DNA from: Blastococcus sp.
GTDB lineage: Bacteria; Actinomycetota; Actinomycetes; Mycobacteriales; Geodermatophilaceae
NCBI GenBank assembly: GCA_025965795.1
Contig: JAOPWH010000095.1
Coordinates: 1-49,604, forward strand
Reading direction: 5' to 3'
DNA length: 49,604 bases
Shown here piece by piece: positions 15,712 to 24,137 of this stretch (its first letter is position 1; each line of letters starts with the position of its first letter). The notes below the pieces were generated by a model, which did no database searches, was not told the DNA's origin, and saw only the letters and a list, made by a program, of their open reading frames with translations. Both the position numbers and the translations under genes were made by a program.

Positions 15712-17249
15712 GGATCGCCCTGGTGACCGAGGGCACCTACCCCACCGTGACCGGCGGCGTCAGCACCTGGTGCGACCAACTGCTGCGCGGCATGCCGGAG
15801 CACGACTGGTCGGTGGTGGCCCTGACGGCGACCGGCTCCGAGCCCGTCGTCTGGGAGCGGCCGCCGTCGGTCAGCTCCGTCGTCCTCTTCCCCATGTGGG
15901 GCGAGCTGCCCCCGCCGGCCCGCCGCGGCCGGGGCGGCAGCGACCTCCTGCTCGGCGTGCAGCAGGCGCTGCACGCACTCTGGGACGCCGCGCTGGCCCC
16001 CGACGGTCCCGACGCGGTGAGCCAGGCCCGCACAGCGCTCCGCACGCTCGTCCTGCTCTCCCGCGACGTCCGGCTCGGCAGCCTGCTCACGGCCCGGGGG
16101 TCGGCGTCGGCGGTCCTGACGGCGTGGCGCGACCGGTGCGCCGACCAGCCCCGGATGAGCGTCGCCGAGGCAGTCACCGCCTCGATCGTCGTCGACCGCA
16201 TGCTCTCGGTCGTCGATGCCCCCCTCGGCCCGGTCGACGTCGTGCACGCGGCCAGCAACGGCGCCGCGGCGCTGGTCGGCCTGGCCGCGCGCTGGCGGCA
16301 GGGCACTCCCCTCCTCCTCTCCGAGCACGGCGTCTACCTGCGCGAGCGCTACCTCGCCCTCGACGACGGCGGGTACTCGTGGGCCGAGCGACGGGCAGTC
16401 ACCGCCGTCGTCCGCCGGATCTGCGAGGTCGCCTACCGCGAGTCCGAGCAGGTGCTGCCCGTCTCGGACTTCAACCAGCGCTGGATCCGGCGACTGGGCG
16501 GCGAGCTCACCCGAGCGGTCACCATCCGCAACGGCGTGCAGCCGGACCTGTACGAGCCGGTGGGCGACGAGCCCGAGGTCCCCACGCTGAGCTTCGTGGG
16601 CCGGATCGACCCGCTCAAGGACCTGCACACCCTGGTCCGGGCGTTCGCCCTGCTGCGGGACCGGCTGCCCGCCGCGCGGCTGCGGCTGTTCGGTCCGGTC
16701 CCCCTCGGCAACGAGGCCTATCGCGACAGCGTCGTCGACCTCGTCGAGGAGCTCGGCGTCACCGAGGCGGTCACGTTCGAGGGCCCGAGCGACGGCAGCC
16801 GGCCGGCGATCGCGGCCGGATCGGTCGTGGTGCTCTCCAGCATCTCCGAGGGTCTGCCGTTCACCGTGATCGAGGCGATGATGTGCGGTCGCGCCACGGT
16901 GAGCACCGACGTCGGCGGAGTGGCCGAGTGCCTGGACCCCGAGGGGCGCACCGGCGTCGTCGTCCCGGCCCGCGACCCGCAGGCCTTCGCCGACGCGTGC
17001 CTCGACCTGCTCACCGACACCGACCGCCGACGTGCGATGGCCGCTGCCGCACGGGAGCACGCGCTCGCCACGGCGACGCTGGACCGGGCCCTGTCGACGT
17101 ACCGCTCTGTCTACGACGCGGCCGCCGCGTCGGCGACCCCGCAGCTTCCCTCGCACGTCCGGACCGCCGCCCGGCCCTCCCGGATCGTCCCGCGCGATCC
17201 CGCTGATCTCGTCCTGCTCGACTCCCAGCTCGCCGGAGGCACCCGATGA
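15708..17249 (+). CDS. PelF-like GT4 glycosyltransferase, predicted exopolysaccharide polymerase
   Basis: 513 aa, GT-B fold, cytoplasmic. The N-terminus MRIALVTEGTYPTVTGGVSTWCDQLLRGMPEHDW and the motif LLLSEHGVYLRER are hallmarks of PelF/DUF3492 transferases, which polymerise from a UDP-sugar. The C-terminal half has the GT4 nucleotide-sugar site: FVGRIDPLKDLHTLVRAF, then SSISEGLPFTVIEAMMCGRATVSTDVGG with the E-x7-E pattern. First enzyme of an operon of seven proteins joined mostly by 4-bp overlaps; its stop overlaps the next ATG (ATGA, 17246-17249). With galE nearby, UDP-GalNAc or UDP-Gal is the likely donor (inference). Confidence 0.9.
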   Translation: MRIALVTEGTYPTVTGGVSTWCDQLLRGMPEHDWSVVALTATGSEPVVWERPPSVSSVVLFPMWGELPPPARRGRGGSDLLLGVQQALHALWDAALAPDGPDAVSQARTALRTLVLLSRDVRLGSLLTARGSASAVLTAWRDRCADQPRMSVAEAVTASIVVDRMLSVVDAPLGPVDVVHAASNGAAALVGLAARWRQGTPLLLSEHGVYLRERYLALDDGGYSWAERRAVTAVVRRICEVAYRESEQVLPVSDFNQRWIRRLGGELTRAVTIRNGVQPDLYEPVGDEPEVPTLSFVGRIDPLKDLHTLVRAFALLRDRLPAARLRLFGPVPLGNEAYRDSVVDLVEELGVTEAVTFEGPSDGSRPAIAAGSVVVLSSISEGLPFTVIEAMMCGRATVSTDVGGVAECLDPEGRTGVVVPARDPQAFADACLDLLTDTDRRRAMAAAAREHALATATLDRALSTYRSVYDAAAASATPQLPSHVRTAARPSRIVPRDPADLVLLDSQLAGGTR

Positions 17250-18559
17250 CCGCTGTCCGCCCGATTCCGGCCCTCCACGACGCCGCTTCCCTCCCGGAAC
17301 TGCCAGGCGGTGCTGTGGACGAACTGGAGGTCGCGGCCCGCCTCGAGGCCTCCGGTCTCAGCGACCGTTCCGCTCGGTCCCGTCATGGTGCGGCCGACGT
17401 CTTCGCCCTGGCCGCCGTGCTGCACGGCAGCCGGTCCGAGCCGCGCCCGGAGGGCCGGCGGCGCCCGACACCCTCAGGGCTGCTCGACTCGCTGCGCCGC
17501 GCGTTGCTGCTCGTCGGCGGCGTGCTGCTGGCCGCCGCCGCGCTCGACGTCATGAACCTGTCGACCGGCCTGGTGTGGAGCGTGGGCGTCACCGGCTGGG
17601 TGGGGGGCCAGTTCGTGTCCTCGATCGCCTGGAGCCGGCTCGGCCGCGGGCAGGGACCCGAGGGGCTGCGCCGGGCGGCGTCGGCGGCACTTCTGGTGAT
17701 GGTCGTGGCGGCGCTGGCCCCGGCTCTGCTGTCGGTCTCGACCCCTGGCGCGGCCAGCACGCTGCTCTGCCTCGTCTGGGCGGCCTACGCCAGCGCCGTG
17801 TCGCTGCTGGTCTGCGCCGACCGCACCAACGCGGCGCTGGCGACCGTGCTCGTCGGACTGGTGCCCGTCTCGGTCGCCCTGGCGGCCGGGCAGGCGTGGT
17901 CGGCCGCCACGATCCTGATCTCCGCCGCTGCCGCGGCCGGCGCGGTGATCGTCCTCGCGGTGCGACTGCTGCGCACGGCCGGCCGCCCGGCTCTGCCCGA
18001 GCGGAGTGACTGGCGCGCTTCGGCTCCCGCCGCCGCCCAGGCCGCTTTCCTCGCTGCCAGCCTGCTGGCACTGCTGCAGACCGTCCCGGTCGAGAGCACC
18101 ACCCCGCTCGTCGTCGCGAGCGTCGTCGGGGCCGCCGCCGCCGACCCGGCCATCGTCCTGCTCCGGGCCCGGCTGCGCTGGTCGGCCGCCCGGCTCTACC
18201 GCCTCTCCGCCGCCGCCCGTTCGGCCCGGCGCGCCGCGGTCATGGCGGCCGCGGGCACCACGCTCGCCTCGGCGCTGGCCGCCGTGACCGTGTTCCTGGT
18301 CCTCCGAGCAGGCACGCCCGACTGGCCGGCCACGGTGGTCACCGCGGCGGCCTTCACCGCCCTTGCGACGACGTCGGCGGCGCTCACCGCCTTCGGTGCT
18401 CCCTGGCGCGCCGTGCTGGCGGCCGCGCTCACCGCCGCCTACGCCCTGCCCGCCCTGCTCTCGGCCACCCTGGCCACCGCGGTCCTGCTTCCCGTCGCCC
18501 TCGTCGGCGCGGTGACCTTGCTGCTGTACCGGGTGTCCGACCCGCGGGTCGTCGCGTGA
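17246..18559 (+). CDS. Polytopic membrane protein of the exopolysaccharide operon
   Basis: 437 aa. A cytoplasmic N-terminus (~1-90) contains DELEVAARLEASGLSDRSARSRHGAADVFALAAVLHG, followed by roughly ten to twelve hydrophobic helices rich in Ala/Leu/Val. I do not recognise the family. It occupies the place of the PelG transporter after PelF in pel operons, so a role in moving the nascent polymer across the membrane with the GT4 enzyme is a reasonable inference. It starts in ATGA overlap with the GT4 gene and ends in GTGA overlap with the GH135-like gene, so expression is coupled both ways. Confidence 0.8.
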   Translation: MTAVRPIPALHDAASLPELPGGAVDELEVAARLEASGLSDRSARSRHGAADVFALAAVLHGSRSEPRPEGRRRPTPSGLLDSLRRALLLVGGVLLAAAALDVMNLSTGLVWSVGVTGWVGGQFVSSIAWSRLGRGQGPEGLRRAASAALLVMVVAALAPALLSVSTPGAASTLLCLVWAAYASAVSLLVCADRTNAALATVLVGLVPVSVALAAGQAWSAATILISAAAAAGAVIVLAVRLLRTAGRPALPERSDWRASAPAAAQAAFLAASLLALLQTVPVESTTPLVVASVVGAAAADPAIVLLRARLRWSAARLYRLSAAARSARRAAVMAAAGTTLASALAAVTVFLVLRAGTPDWPATVVTAAAFTALATTSAALTAFGAPWRAVLAAALTAAYALPALLSATLATAVLLPVALVGAVTLLLYRVSDPRVVA

Positions 18560-19233
18560 CGGCCGCCCGGGCCGCACTGCCCTGGTACGTGCATCCGGCC
18601 GAGGACCCCGGCGCCTGGCGGCAGCTCGCGCTGCAGACGCCGCGACCGTCCTTCGTGGTCGTCAACGTGCACAACGGTCCCGGCGAACCCGGGAACCCCT
18701 GGTACCCCGAGGCGCTCACGCAGCTGCGGGGCACCCGTATCGTCGGGTACATCGACCTGGCCTACGGCGAGCGACCCGTCGCCGAGGTCGTCGCGGACGT
18801 CGCGACGTGGCTGGACGTCTACCGCGTCGGTGGCGTGATGCTGGACCAGTTCCCCGCCGACGCGGCCAGCACCCGGCGCTGCCTCGAGTACGTGACCGCC
18901 GCCCGCCGGGCCGGTGCCGGCTTCGTGGTCGGCAATCCCGGCGTCGTCCCCGCACTGGGGCACCTGGCGTTGCTCGACGTCACCTGCGTCTTCGAGGGGA
19001 CGGCGGAGGCCTACTCGCGGTTCACGCCGCCGCCCGCCCTCAGCCGGGTGCCGCGGAACCGGGTGTGGCACCTCGTGCACAGCTGCCCGCCCGACGAGCT
19101 CGCCGAGGTGACCGCCCGGGCGGAGCGGCTCGGCGCCGGCCACGCCTTCGTCACCGACCGGTCGATGCCGCACCCGTGGGGCGGGTTCCCGATGGCCGGC
19201 ACGCCGGTGACTGCGGGACGAGCCGCATCGTGA
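18556..19233 (+). CDS. Spherulin-4 / GH135-like glycoside hydrolase
   Basis: 225 aa TIM-barrel-type protein. It begins ALPWYVHPAEDPGAWRQLALQTPRPSFVVVNVHNGPGEPGNPWY, continues GTRIVGYIDLAYGERPVAEVVADVATWLDVYRVGGVMLDQFPAD and FVVGNPGVVPALG, the pattern of spherulation-specific family 4. The acidic DQFPAD is a likely active-site segment. The founding GH135 member, fungal Sph3, hydrolyses alpha-1,4-GalNAc polymer and is needed for galactosaminogalactan production. No signal peptide is visible, so it would act in the cytoplasm unless exported otherwise. Coupled by GTGA overlaps at both ends. Confidence 0.85.
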   Translation: MTAARAALPWYVHPAEDPGAWRQLALQTPRPSFVVVNVHNGPGEPGNPWYPEALTQLRGTRIVGYIDLAYGERPVAEVVADVATWLDVYRVGGVMLDQFPADAASTRRCLEYVTAARRAGAGFVVGNPGVVPALGHLALLDVTCVFEGTAEAYSRFTPPPALSRVPRNRVWHLVHSCPPDELAEVTARAERLGAGHAFVTDRSMPHPWGGFPMAGTPVTAGRAAS

Positions 19234-20126
19234 CCGTGCTCGGAAGGGCCGGCGGTGCGTTGCTCGCGCTGCTCCTGCTCGGCGGGTGCACGGCCGTGCA
19301 CCCGTCCGGACGGCCCGCCGGGAATCGGGCGGCCACGGCTTCACCGGCGACGTCCGCGGCGCTGCCCACCGCCACGCCCACCACCACGCCCACCACCACG
19401 CCCACCGCCACGCCCACCCCGGCCGACGCGTGGCGTCCCGCACCCGGAACCACCTGGCAGTACCAGCTCAGCGGCGACCTGGACCTGTCGGTGGACGCCG
19501 AGGTCTACGACGTCGACTGGCAGGAGACGACCGCCGCACAGGTGGCGGAGCTGCACCGAACCGGGCGGCGGGTGGTCTGCTACCTCAACGCGGGCGCGCA
19601 CGAGCAGTGGCGCCCCGACGCCGCCGACTACGCGGCCGACGTGCTCGGGAAGCCGCTGGACGGCTGGCCCGGCGAGCGCTGGGTCGACGTCCGCCGCCTC
19701 GACGTCCTCCTTCCGCTGGTGTCCCGGCGGATGGACATCTGCGCGGCCAAGGGCTTCGACGCCGTGGAGCCGGACAACGTCGACGGGTACGCGAACGAGA
19801 CCGGCTTCCCGCTCACCGCCGCAGACCAGCTCGCCTTCAACACGGCGGTGGCGTCGCTGGCGCACGAGCGTGGCCTGTCGGTCGGGTTGAAGAACGACGT
19901 CGAGCAGGTCGGCGCGCTCGAGCCGGTCTTCGACTTCGCCGTCAACGAGGAGTGCCTGGTCTACGACGAGTGCGCGGCCTACCGCCCGTTCATCGACGCG
20001 GGCAAGGCGGTGCTGCACGTGGAGTACGCCGAAGGCACCCCCCGGCTGTGTGAGGCCGTCTCCCCAATTCGGCTGAGCTCGATTCTGAAAAACCTGGATC
20101 TGGACGCCGCGCTGCGACACTGCTGA
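19230..20126 (+). CDS. GH114-like endo-alpha-1,4-polygalactosaminidase lipoprotein
   Basis: 298 aa. Starts VTVLGRAGGALLALLLLGGCTAV, a signal peptide with lipobox LLGGC. A Thr/Pro-rich linker follows, then a GH114 domain: WQYQLSGDLDLSVDAEVYDVDWQETTAAQVAELHRTGRRVVCYLNAGAHEQWRPD, RWVDVRR, GFDAVEPDNVDGYANETGFPLTAADQLAFNTAVASLAHERGLSVGLKND and VNEECLVYDECAAY. The acidic residues in VEPDNVDG are likely catalytic. GH114 enzymes (fungal Ega3, the hydrolase domain of PelA) cut galactosamine-rich polymers. It would sit on the outer face of the membrane and may trim the exported chain. The start GTG overlaps the preceding stop. Confidence 0.9.
   Translation: MTVLGRAGGALLALLLLGGCTAVHPSGRPAGNRAATASPATSAALPTATPTTTPTTTPTATPTPADAWRPAPGTTWQYQLSGDLDLSVDAEVYDVDWQETTAAQVAELHRTGRRVVCYLNAGAHEQWRPDAADYAADVLGKPLDGWPGERWVDVRRLDVLLPLVSRRMDICAAKGFDAVEPDNVDGYANETGFPLTAADQLAFNTAVASLAHERGLSVGLKNDVEQVGALEPVFDFAVNEECLVYDECAAYRPFIDAGKAVLHVEYAEGTPRLCEAVSPIRLSSILKNLDLDAALRHC
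19368..19415 (+). repeat. Four 12-bp repeats encoding a Thr-Pro linker
   Basis: The unit ACC(G/A)CCACGCCC occurs four times, encoding TATP/TTTP repeats between the lipobox and the GH114 domain. It could vary in length by slippage. Confidence 0.75.
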
Positions 20127-20127
20127 G

Positions 20128-21732
20128 GTGCTCACCCGACGCGCTCACCTGCGCGAACTCGCGCTGCAGACCGGTTCCCCGGCTGCCGGCGTGATGCTGC
20201 GCGCCGACGGCTCGGTCGTCGTCCGGTGGGCCAACGTCGCCATGAGCGACCTGCTGGGACTTCCGGCCGGTTCCGCCGCGACGGAGCTGACCGATCTGCT
20301 CGACGACGACGGCGCCACGCGGCTGGCCTCGGTGGCCCGCGACGTCGTCCGGCTGCAGGGGCAGCGCGCCAGCCTCCAGGTGACCCTCCCCGGTGATCCG
20401 GAACCGCTCTGGCTGCACCTGCTGGCGCAGCGGCCGGCCGGTCTCCGCCGGATGTCCGGCACGGCCGACATCGCCGCCGTCCTGCACGCCGAACCGGCAC
20501 CGCGGCCGACACCTGCCGGTTCGCCCGAGGCGCCCGAGAGCGCCGCCCAGCTCAGCGAGCGCCTCGGCGCCGCCCTGCTCCTCCTGCGCCGCCGCCCCGG
20601 GCGGGTGGCGGTGGCCGTCGCAGTGGTCCGCCTTCCCGGGCCCGACGGGCCCGAGCGGCCGTCGTCGCCGACCCTCGCCGACCTGGCCGACCGGGTGCGG
20701 CGGGCGGCGCGCGAGACGGACACGGTCGTGCACCTGGACGGCGGTCGGCTCGCCGTGGTGGCCGAGGACTCCGGCGACGACGGCGGGATCGTCATGGCCC
20801 GCCGGCTCCTCGCCGTCCTCCACCGCCCGCTCGCCGACGGGGTCCGCCCCGTCGTCAGCGCCGCGGTGGTCGAGGTGGGCGATCCCGACACCGACCCCGA
20901 CACCCTGCTCGCCTCGGTCGTCGAGGGTGCGGCCGCCCGCGCCTCGGGCAGCGGTCTCACCGTGCTCGCGCCGTGGGACCGGCACTCCGACGCTCGCCCG
21001 GTTCCCGCCGACCGCACCGCTGGCTCGGCGCAGATCCGGGCCGCGCTGGACTCCGGGCGCTTCGTGCTGAACTCGCGGCCGGTCCTGGTCCCCGGCAGCG
21101 GACCGGCGGCGGGGCTGCGCTGCGACGTCCCCGGGGCGCGGGTCCGCGGAACCCTGGTGGAGGTCAGCACCGTCGACGCCGGCGTGCCCAGCCCCGTGCG
21201 TGTCGACGCCCCGGGTCTCGCCGTCGCGCTGGACCGGTGGGCCGTGGCCCGAGTGGTCGACGTCGACGCCGACGTGGTCGTGGTCCGCCTGCAGCCGGGT
21301 GGTGCTCTGGTGTCGCTCCGCGAGGAGATCACCGCCCTGCAGCGGTCCCGCCCCGAGACGCGGCTGGTCCTCGGTGTGCCCGAAGGGCGCCTGGACGAGG
21401 CCGTCTCCGCACAGCGCGCCGCGCTGCACGAGCTGGCCGGACTCGGCGTCGGCCTCGGTGTGCTCGACTGGACCGGCCGGGTGGACGTCCGGACCCTGGT
21501 GCGCTGGCGCGTCGGGATCGTGGAGCTGTCCCCCGACTGGCACCGCGACGTCCTCCTCACCGAGGGCGCGGCCATGATCACCGGCCTGGTGGCCGGACTC
21601 CGCGCCGGGCTGGGCGACGCCGCCGTCGTCCTCATCGACCGACCCGACGACGCGACCGTGGCGTCCGCGCTCGCCGACTGCGGCGTCCGCTGGACCGCCC
21701 CGGCCCGACGCTCCGTGGCCGGCGTGGCATGA
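20128..21732 (+). CDS. PAS - degenerate GGDEF - degenerate EAL protein, predicted c-di-GMP receptor
   Basis: 534 aa, no membrane helix. Residues ~10-110 are PAS-like (ADGSVVVRWANVAMSDLLGLPAG). The GGDEF domain (~130-290) keeps an RxxD I-site, RETD (about 195-198), exactly five residues before the signature position, but GGDEF has become DGGRL, so no cyclase activity is expected. The EAL domain (~300-520) has lost EAL and the metal motifs: the DDFG position reads LDWTG and KIDR is ELSP. It is therefore probably a sensor rather than an enzyme, functionally like PelD. It follows the GH114 stop by one base and overlaps the kinase gene by ATGA. Confidence 0.8.
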   Translation: MLTRRAHLRELALQTGSPAAGVMLRADGSVVVRWANVAMSDLLGLPAGSAATELTDLLDDDGATRLASVARDVVRLQGQRASLQVTLPGDPEPLWLHLLAQRPAGLRRMSGTADIAAVLHAEPAPRPTPAGSPEAPESAAQLSERLGAALLLLRRRPGRVAVAVAVVRLPGPDGPERPSSPTLADLADRVRRAARETDTVVHLDGGRLAVVAEDSGDDGGIVMARRLLAVLHRPLADGVRPVVSAAVVEVGDPDTDPDTLLASVVEGAAARASGSGLTVLAPWDRHSDARPVPADRTAGSAQIRAALDSGRFVLNSRPVLVPGSGPAAGLRCDVPGARVRGTLVEVSTVDAGVPSPVRVDAPGLAVALDRWAVARVVDVDADVVVVRLQPGGALVSLREEITALQRSRPETRLVLGVPEGRLDEAVSAQRAALHELAGLGVGLGVLDWTGRVDVRTLVRWRVGIVELSPDWHRDVLLTEGAAMITGLVAGLRAGLGDAAVVLIDRPDDATVASALADCGVRWTAPARRSVAGVA

Positions 21733-22391
21733 GCCGCCGGACCGCTGCTCCGCGGGCGCCGTTCCGCGACGGCGTCTCCTCCGACGTCCGCCACGACCTG
21801 CGGCACGAGCTCGCGACCCTGCGCACGCTGTTCGCCGTCGCACAGGACGAACCGGACCTCGACCCGACCGAGCTGCGCTCGCTGCTGGCGACGGCGACCG
21901 GCGAGGTGTCCTACGCCCTGGACCTGCTGGACGCTGTGCCGGGAGCGCCCGTCCCTGCCCACCGCCCGACGGCTCCCGCCTCCCGGACCGACGTGGCCGG
22001 TGTGCTCTCCGACGCCGCCGCGGTCGTTCCCCGCGGCGTGGTCGTCGCCGTCGAGGCGACCGCTCCGCTCTGCGTCTCGATGGCCCGAACGGCCCTCGTC
22101 CGCGTGGTGCGCAACCTGCTGGGAAACGCCGTGGCCGCCATGAACGGCACCGGCACGGTGCTGCTGCGCGCCGAGCGCATCGGAGTCGACGGCCCCGTCC
22201 GCCTCGAGATCCACGACGACGGGCCGGGCCCGGGCCGCTCCGGCTTCTCCCGCAGCGGCGGGCAGGGGCTGACCGTCGTCCGCACGCTGGTGCTTTCCGC
22301 CGGTGGCTCCCTCGTGCTCGGCCGGTCCCCGTCGGGAGGCACGTGCGCGAGCGTGACCCTGCCCGCTCCACGACAGGAGTTCCGCCCGTGA
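21729..22391 (+). CDS. Soluble histidine kinase
   Basis: 220 aa. A dimerisation/H-box-like segment, VRHDLRHELATLRTLFAV, supplies candidate phospho-acceptor histidines. The HATPase_c domain has N-box NLLGNAVAAM, G1 box DDGPGPG and G2 box GGQGLTVVRTL. It has no sensor domain or membrane helix, so its input probably comes from a partner, plausibly the PAS-GGDEF-EAL protein to which it is coupled by ATGA overlap. Its stop overlaps the GTG of the response regulator gene, making a cognate pair. Confidence 0.88.
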   Translation: MSRRTAAPRAPFRDGVSSDVRHDLRHELATLRTLFAVAQDEPDLDPTELRSLLATATGEVSYALDLLDAVPGAPVPAHRPTAPASRTDVAGVLSDAAAVVPRGVVVAVEATAPLCVSMARTALVRVVRNLLGNAVAAMNGTGTVLLRAERIGVDGPVRLEIHDDGPGPGRSGFSRSGGQGLTVVRTLVLSAGGSLVLGRSPSGGTCASVTLPAPRQEFRP

Positions 22392-23056
22392 CCCGCGTCC
22401 TGCTCTGCGACGACCACGTCGTGTTCGCCGATGCCCTCGCCATGGCGGTCGCCGCCTCCGGCTACGAGGTGGTCGGCGTGACCCGCACGGTCGCCGAGGC
22501 CCTCGCCCAGGCACGGGCCACCCAGCCCGACGTCGTCGTCATGGATCTGCACTTCGAGCACGGGCCGGACGGGCTGACCGGGGTGCGCGCGCTGACCGGG
22601 GCGTCCCCGGCGCCACGGGTGCTGCTGCTCAGCGGCGCCGTGGACGGCCGGGTGCTCACCGAGGCGGTGGAGGCCGGCGCGGACGGCGTGGTCAGCAAGG
22701 CCGACCCGTTGGAGACCGTCCTGACCGCGGTCCAGCGCGTCGCGGAGGGGTCGTTCTACGCCGACCCCGAGCTGCTGCGCCGTTCGCTGCGGCCCTCCCC
22801 GGCCGACCTCGACCAGGTCCACCTCGCCGCCCAGTTCCTGACCCCCCGGGAGCGGGAAGTGCTCGGCCGGCTGGTCCAGGGATCGTCGACCAGGGATCTC
22901 GCCGAGGCAATGGGCGTCGGCGTGGCCACGGTCCGCACGCACGTGCAGTCGGTGCTGAACAAGCTCGGGGTCCGTTCCCGGCTCGAGGCCGTCACCGTCG
23001 CGGTCGCGCACGGTCTGCACGAACCGCCGCTCCGCCGCGTGCCGACACGGGTCTGA
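22388..23056 (+). CDS. NarL/FixJ-type response regulator
   Basis: 222 aa. The receiver domain has acidic pocket CDDH, phospho-acceptor MDLHFE (Asp in VVVMDL), the conserved Ser in LLLSGA and Lys in VSKAD. The LuxR-type output helix-turn-helix is LTPREREVLGRLVQGSSTRDLAEAMGVGVATVRTHVQSVLNKLGV. Begins at the GTG overlapping the kinase stop. Probably phosphorylated by that kinase and controls this or a linked operon. It is the last gene of the overlapping operon. Confidence 0.93.
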   Translation: MTRVLLCDDHVVFADALAMAVAASGYEVVGVTRTVAEALAQARATQPDVVVMDLHFEHGPDGLTGVRALTGASPAPRVLLLSGAVDGRVLTEAVEAGADGVVSKADPLETVLTAVQRVAEGSFYADPELLRRSLRPSPADLDQVHLAAQFLTPREREVLGRLVQGSSTRDLAEAMGVGVATVRTHVQSVLNKLGVRSRLEAVTVAVAHGLHEPPLRRVPTRV

Positions 23057-23085
23057 CGCCGGGCCGGCGCCTTCCAACCGCCGGT

Positions 23086-23091
23086 TAAGGT
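23086..23091 (+). promoter_or_regulatory. -10 element of a leaderless promoter (galE)
   Basis: TAAGGT lies 6 nt before the galE ATG with no ribosome site, so galE probably has its own leaderless transcript apart from the upstream operon. No clear -35 is visible. Confidence 0.55.
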
Positions 23092-23097
23092 CGGCCC

Positions 23098-24093
23098 ATG
23101 ACCTGGCTCGTCACCGGCGGCGCCGGCTACATCGGCGCACACGTCACTGCGGCCATGCGGGAGGCGGAGCAGGAGGTCGTCGTCCTCGACGACCTCTCCA
23201 CCGGGGACGCGACCCGGATCCCGGGGACGACGGTCGTGCAGGGCAGCACCCTGGACGGCGAGCTGCTGGCGCGCACCATCCGCGAGCACCGCGTCCAGGG
23301 CGTGGTGCACCTGGCGGCCAAGAAGCAGGTGGAGGAGTCGGTGCACCGGCCGCTCTACTACTACGAGCAGAACGTCGAGGGCCTTCGGGTGCTCCTCCAG
23401 GCGGCGACCGAGGGCGGCGTCGAGTCCTTCGTGTTCTCCTCCAGCGCCGCCGTCTACGGGGCGCCGGACGTCGAGCTCGTGCAGGAGGACACCCCCACCT
23501 CCCCGGTCAACCCCTACGGGACGACGAAGCTGATCGGTGAGCGGATGGTCGCCGACGTCGCCGCCGCGACCGGCCTGCGCTACGCCAACCTGAGGTACTT
23601 CAACGTCGCCGGGACGGCGGCCCCGGAACTCACCGACCGCGGGGTGTCCAACCTCGTGCCCATGGTGTTCCAGCAGCTGGACCGGCGGATGGCCCCGTTC
23701 ATCTTCGGCGACGACTACGACACCCCTGACGGCACGTGCGTCCGCGACTTCGTGCACGTCTCCGACATCGCCTCCGCGCACGTGGCGGCGGGCCGCGGCC
23801 TCACCGACGGGCGGGTGTCCGCCCTCACCGCCAACATCGGTCGGGGCGAAGGCGTCTCGGTGCGCGAGATGGTCACCACCATCCTGGCCGTCACCGGCAC
23901 GGCGGGTCAGGACTGGGCCGAACCGGTGGTCCGCCCACGCCGGGCGGGTGACCCGGCCCGGGTGGTGGCCTCGTCGGCGACCATCGAGCGCGAACTGGGC
24001 TGGCGGGCCCAATGCACCGTGGAGGACATGGTCCGCTCCGCCTGGGAGGGCTGGAGCAGCCGCAGCCCGGCGAGCGGCCCCGCTCGTACCTGA
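23098..24093 (+). CDS. galE: UDP-glucose/UDP-GlcNAc 4-epimerase family (GalE)
   Basis: 331 aa SDR enzyme. The NAD-binding motif is TGGAGYIGAH, the catalytic Ser region is SSSAAVYGAP and the active pair is in NPYGTTK (Tyr-x3-Lys). It interconverts UDP-Glc/UDP-Gal and, in some members, UDP-GlcNAc/UDP-GalNAc; the specificity cannot be read safely. Placement between the GT4 operon and the deacetylase suggests it supplies the donor sugar, as Uge3 does for fungal galactosaminogalactan. Has its own probable leaderless promoter 41 bp after the response regulator. Its stop is followed by a strong bidirectional hairpin. Confidence 0.93.
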   Translation: MTWLVTGGAGYIGAHVTAAMREAEQEVVVLDDLSTGDATRIPGTTVVQGSTLDGELLARTIREHRVQGVVHLAAKKQVEESVHRPLYYYEQNVEGLRVLLQAATEGGVESFVFSSSAAVYGAPDVELVQEDTPTSPVNPYGTTKLIGERMVADVAAATGLRYANLRYFNVAGTAAPELTDRGVSNLVPMVFQQLDRRMAPFIFGDDYDTPDGTCVRDFVHVSDIASAHVAAGRGLTDGRVSALTANIGRGEGVSVREMVTTILAVTGTAGQDWAEPVVRPRRAGDPARVVASSATIERELGWRAQCTVEDMVRSAWEGWSSRSPASGPART

Positions 24094-24099
24094 GCCGCG

Positions 24100-24130
24100 G
24101 GGCCCCGCGCCGCACCGCCGCGCGGGGCCC
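24100..24130. terminator. Bidirectional terminator between galE and the deacetylase gene
   Basis: GGGCCCCGCGC-N9-GCGCGGGGCCC, perfect 11-bp arms, lies between the convergent stop codons at 24093 and 24138. Confidence 0.8.
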
Positions 24131-24137
24131 GGCCGCG

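Noticed and set aside
20128-21732. Active diguanylate cyclase or phosphodiesterase
   Set aside because: Both catalytic signatures are lost (DGGRL for GGDEF; LDWTG for DDFG; no EAL), so enzymatic activity is unlikely.
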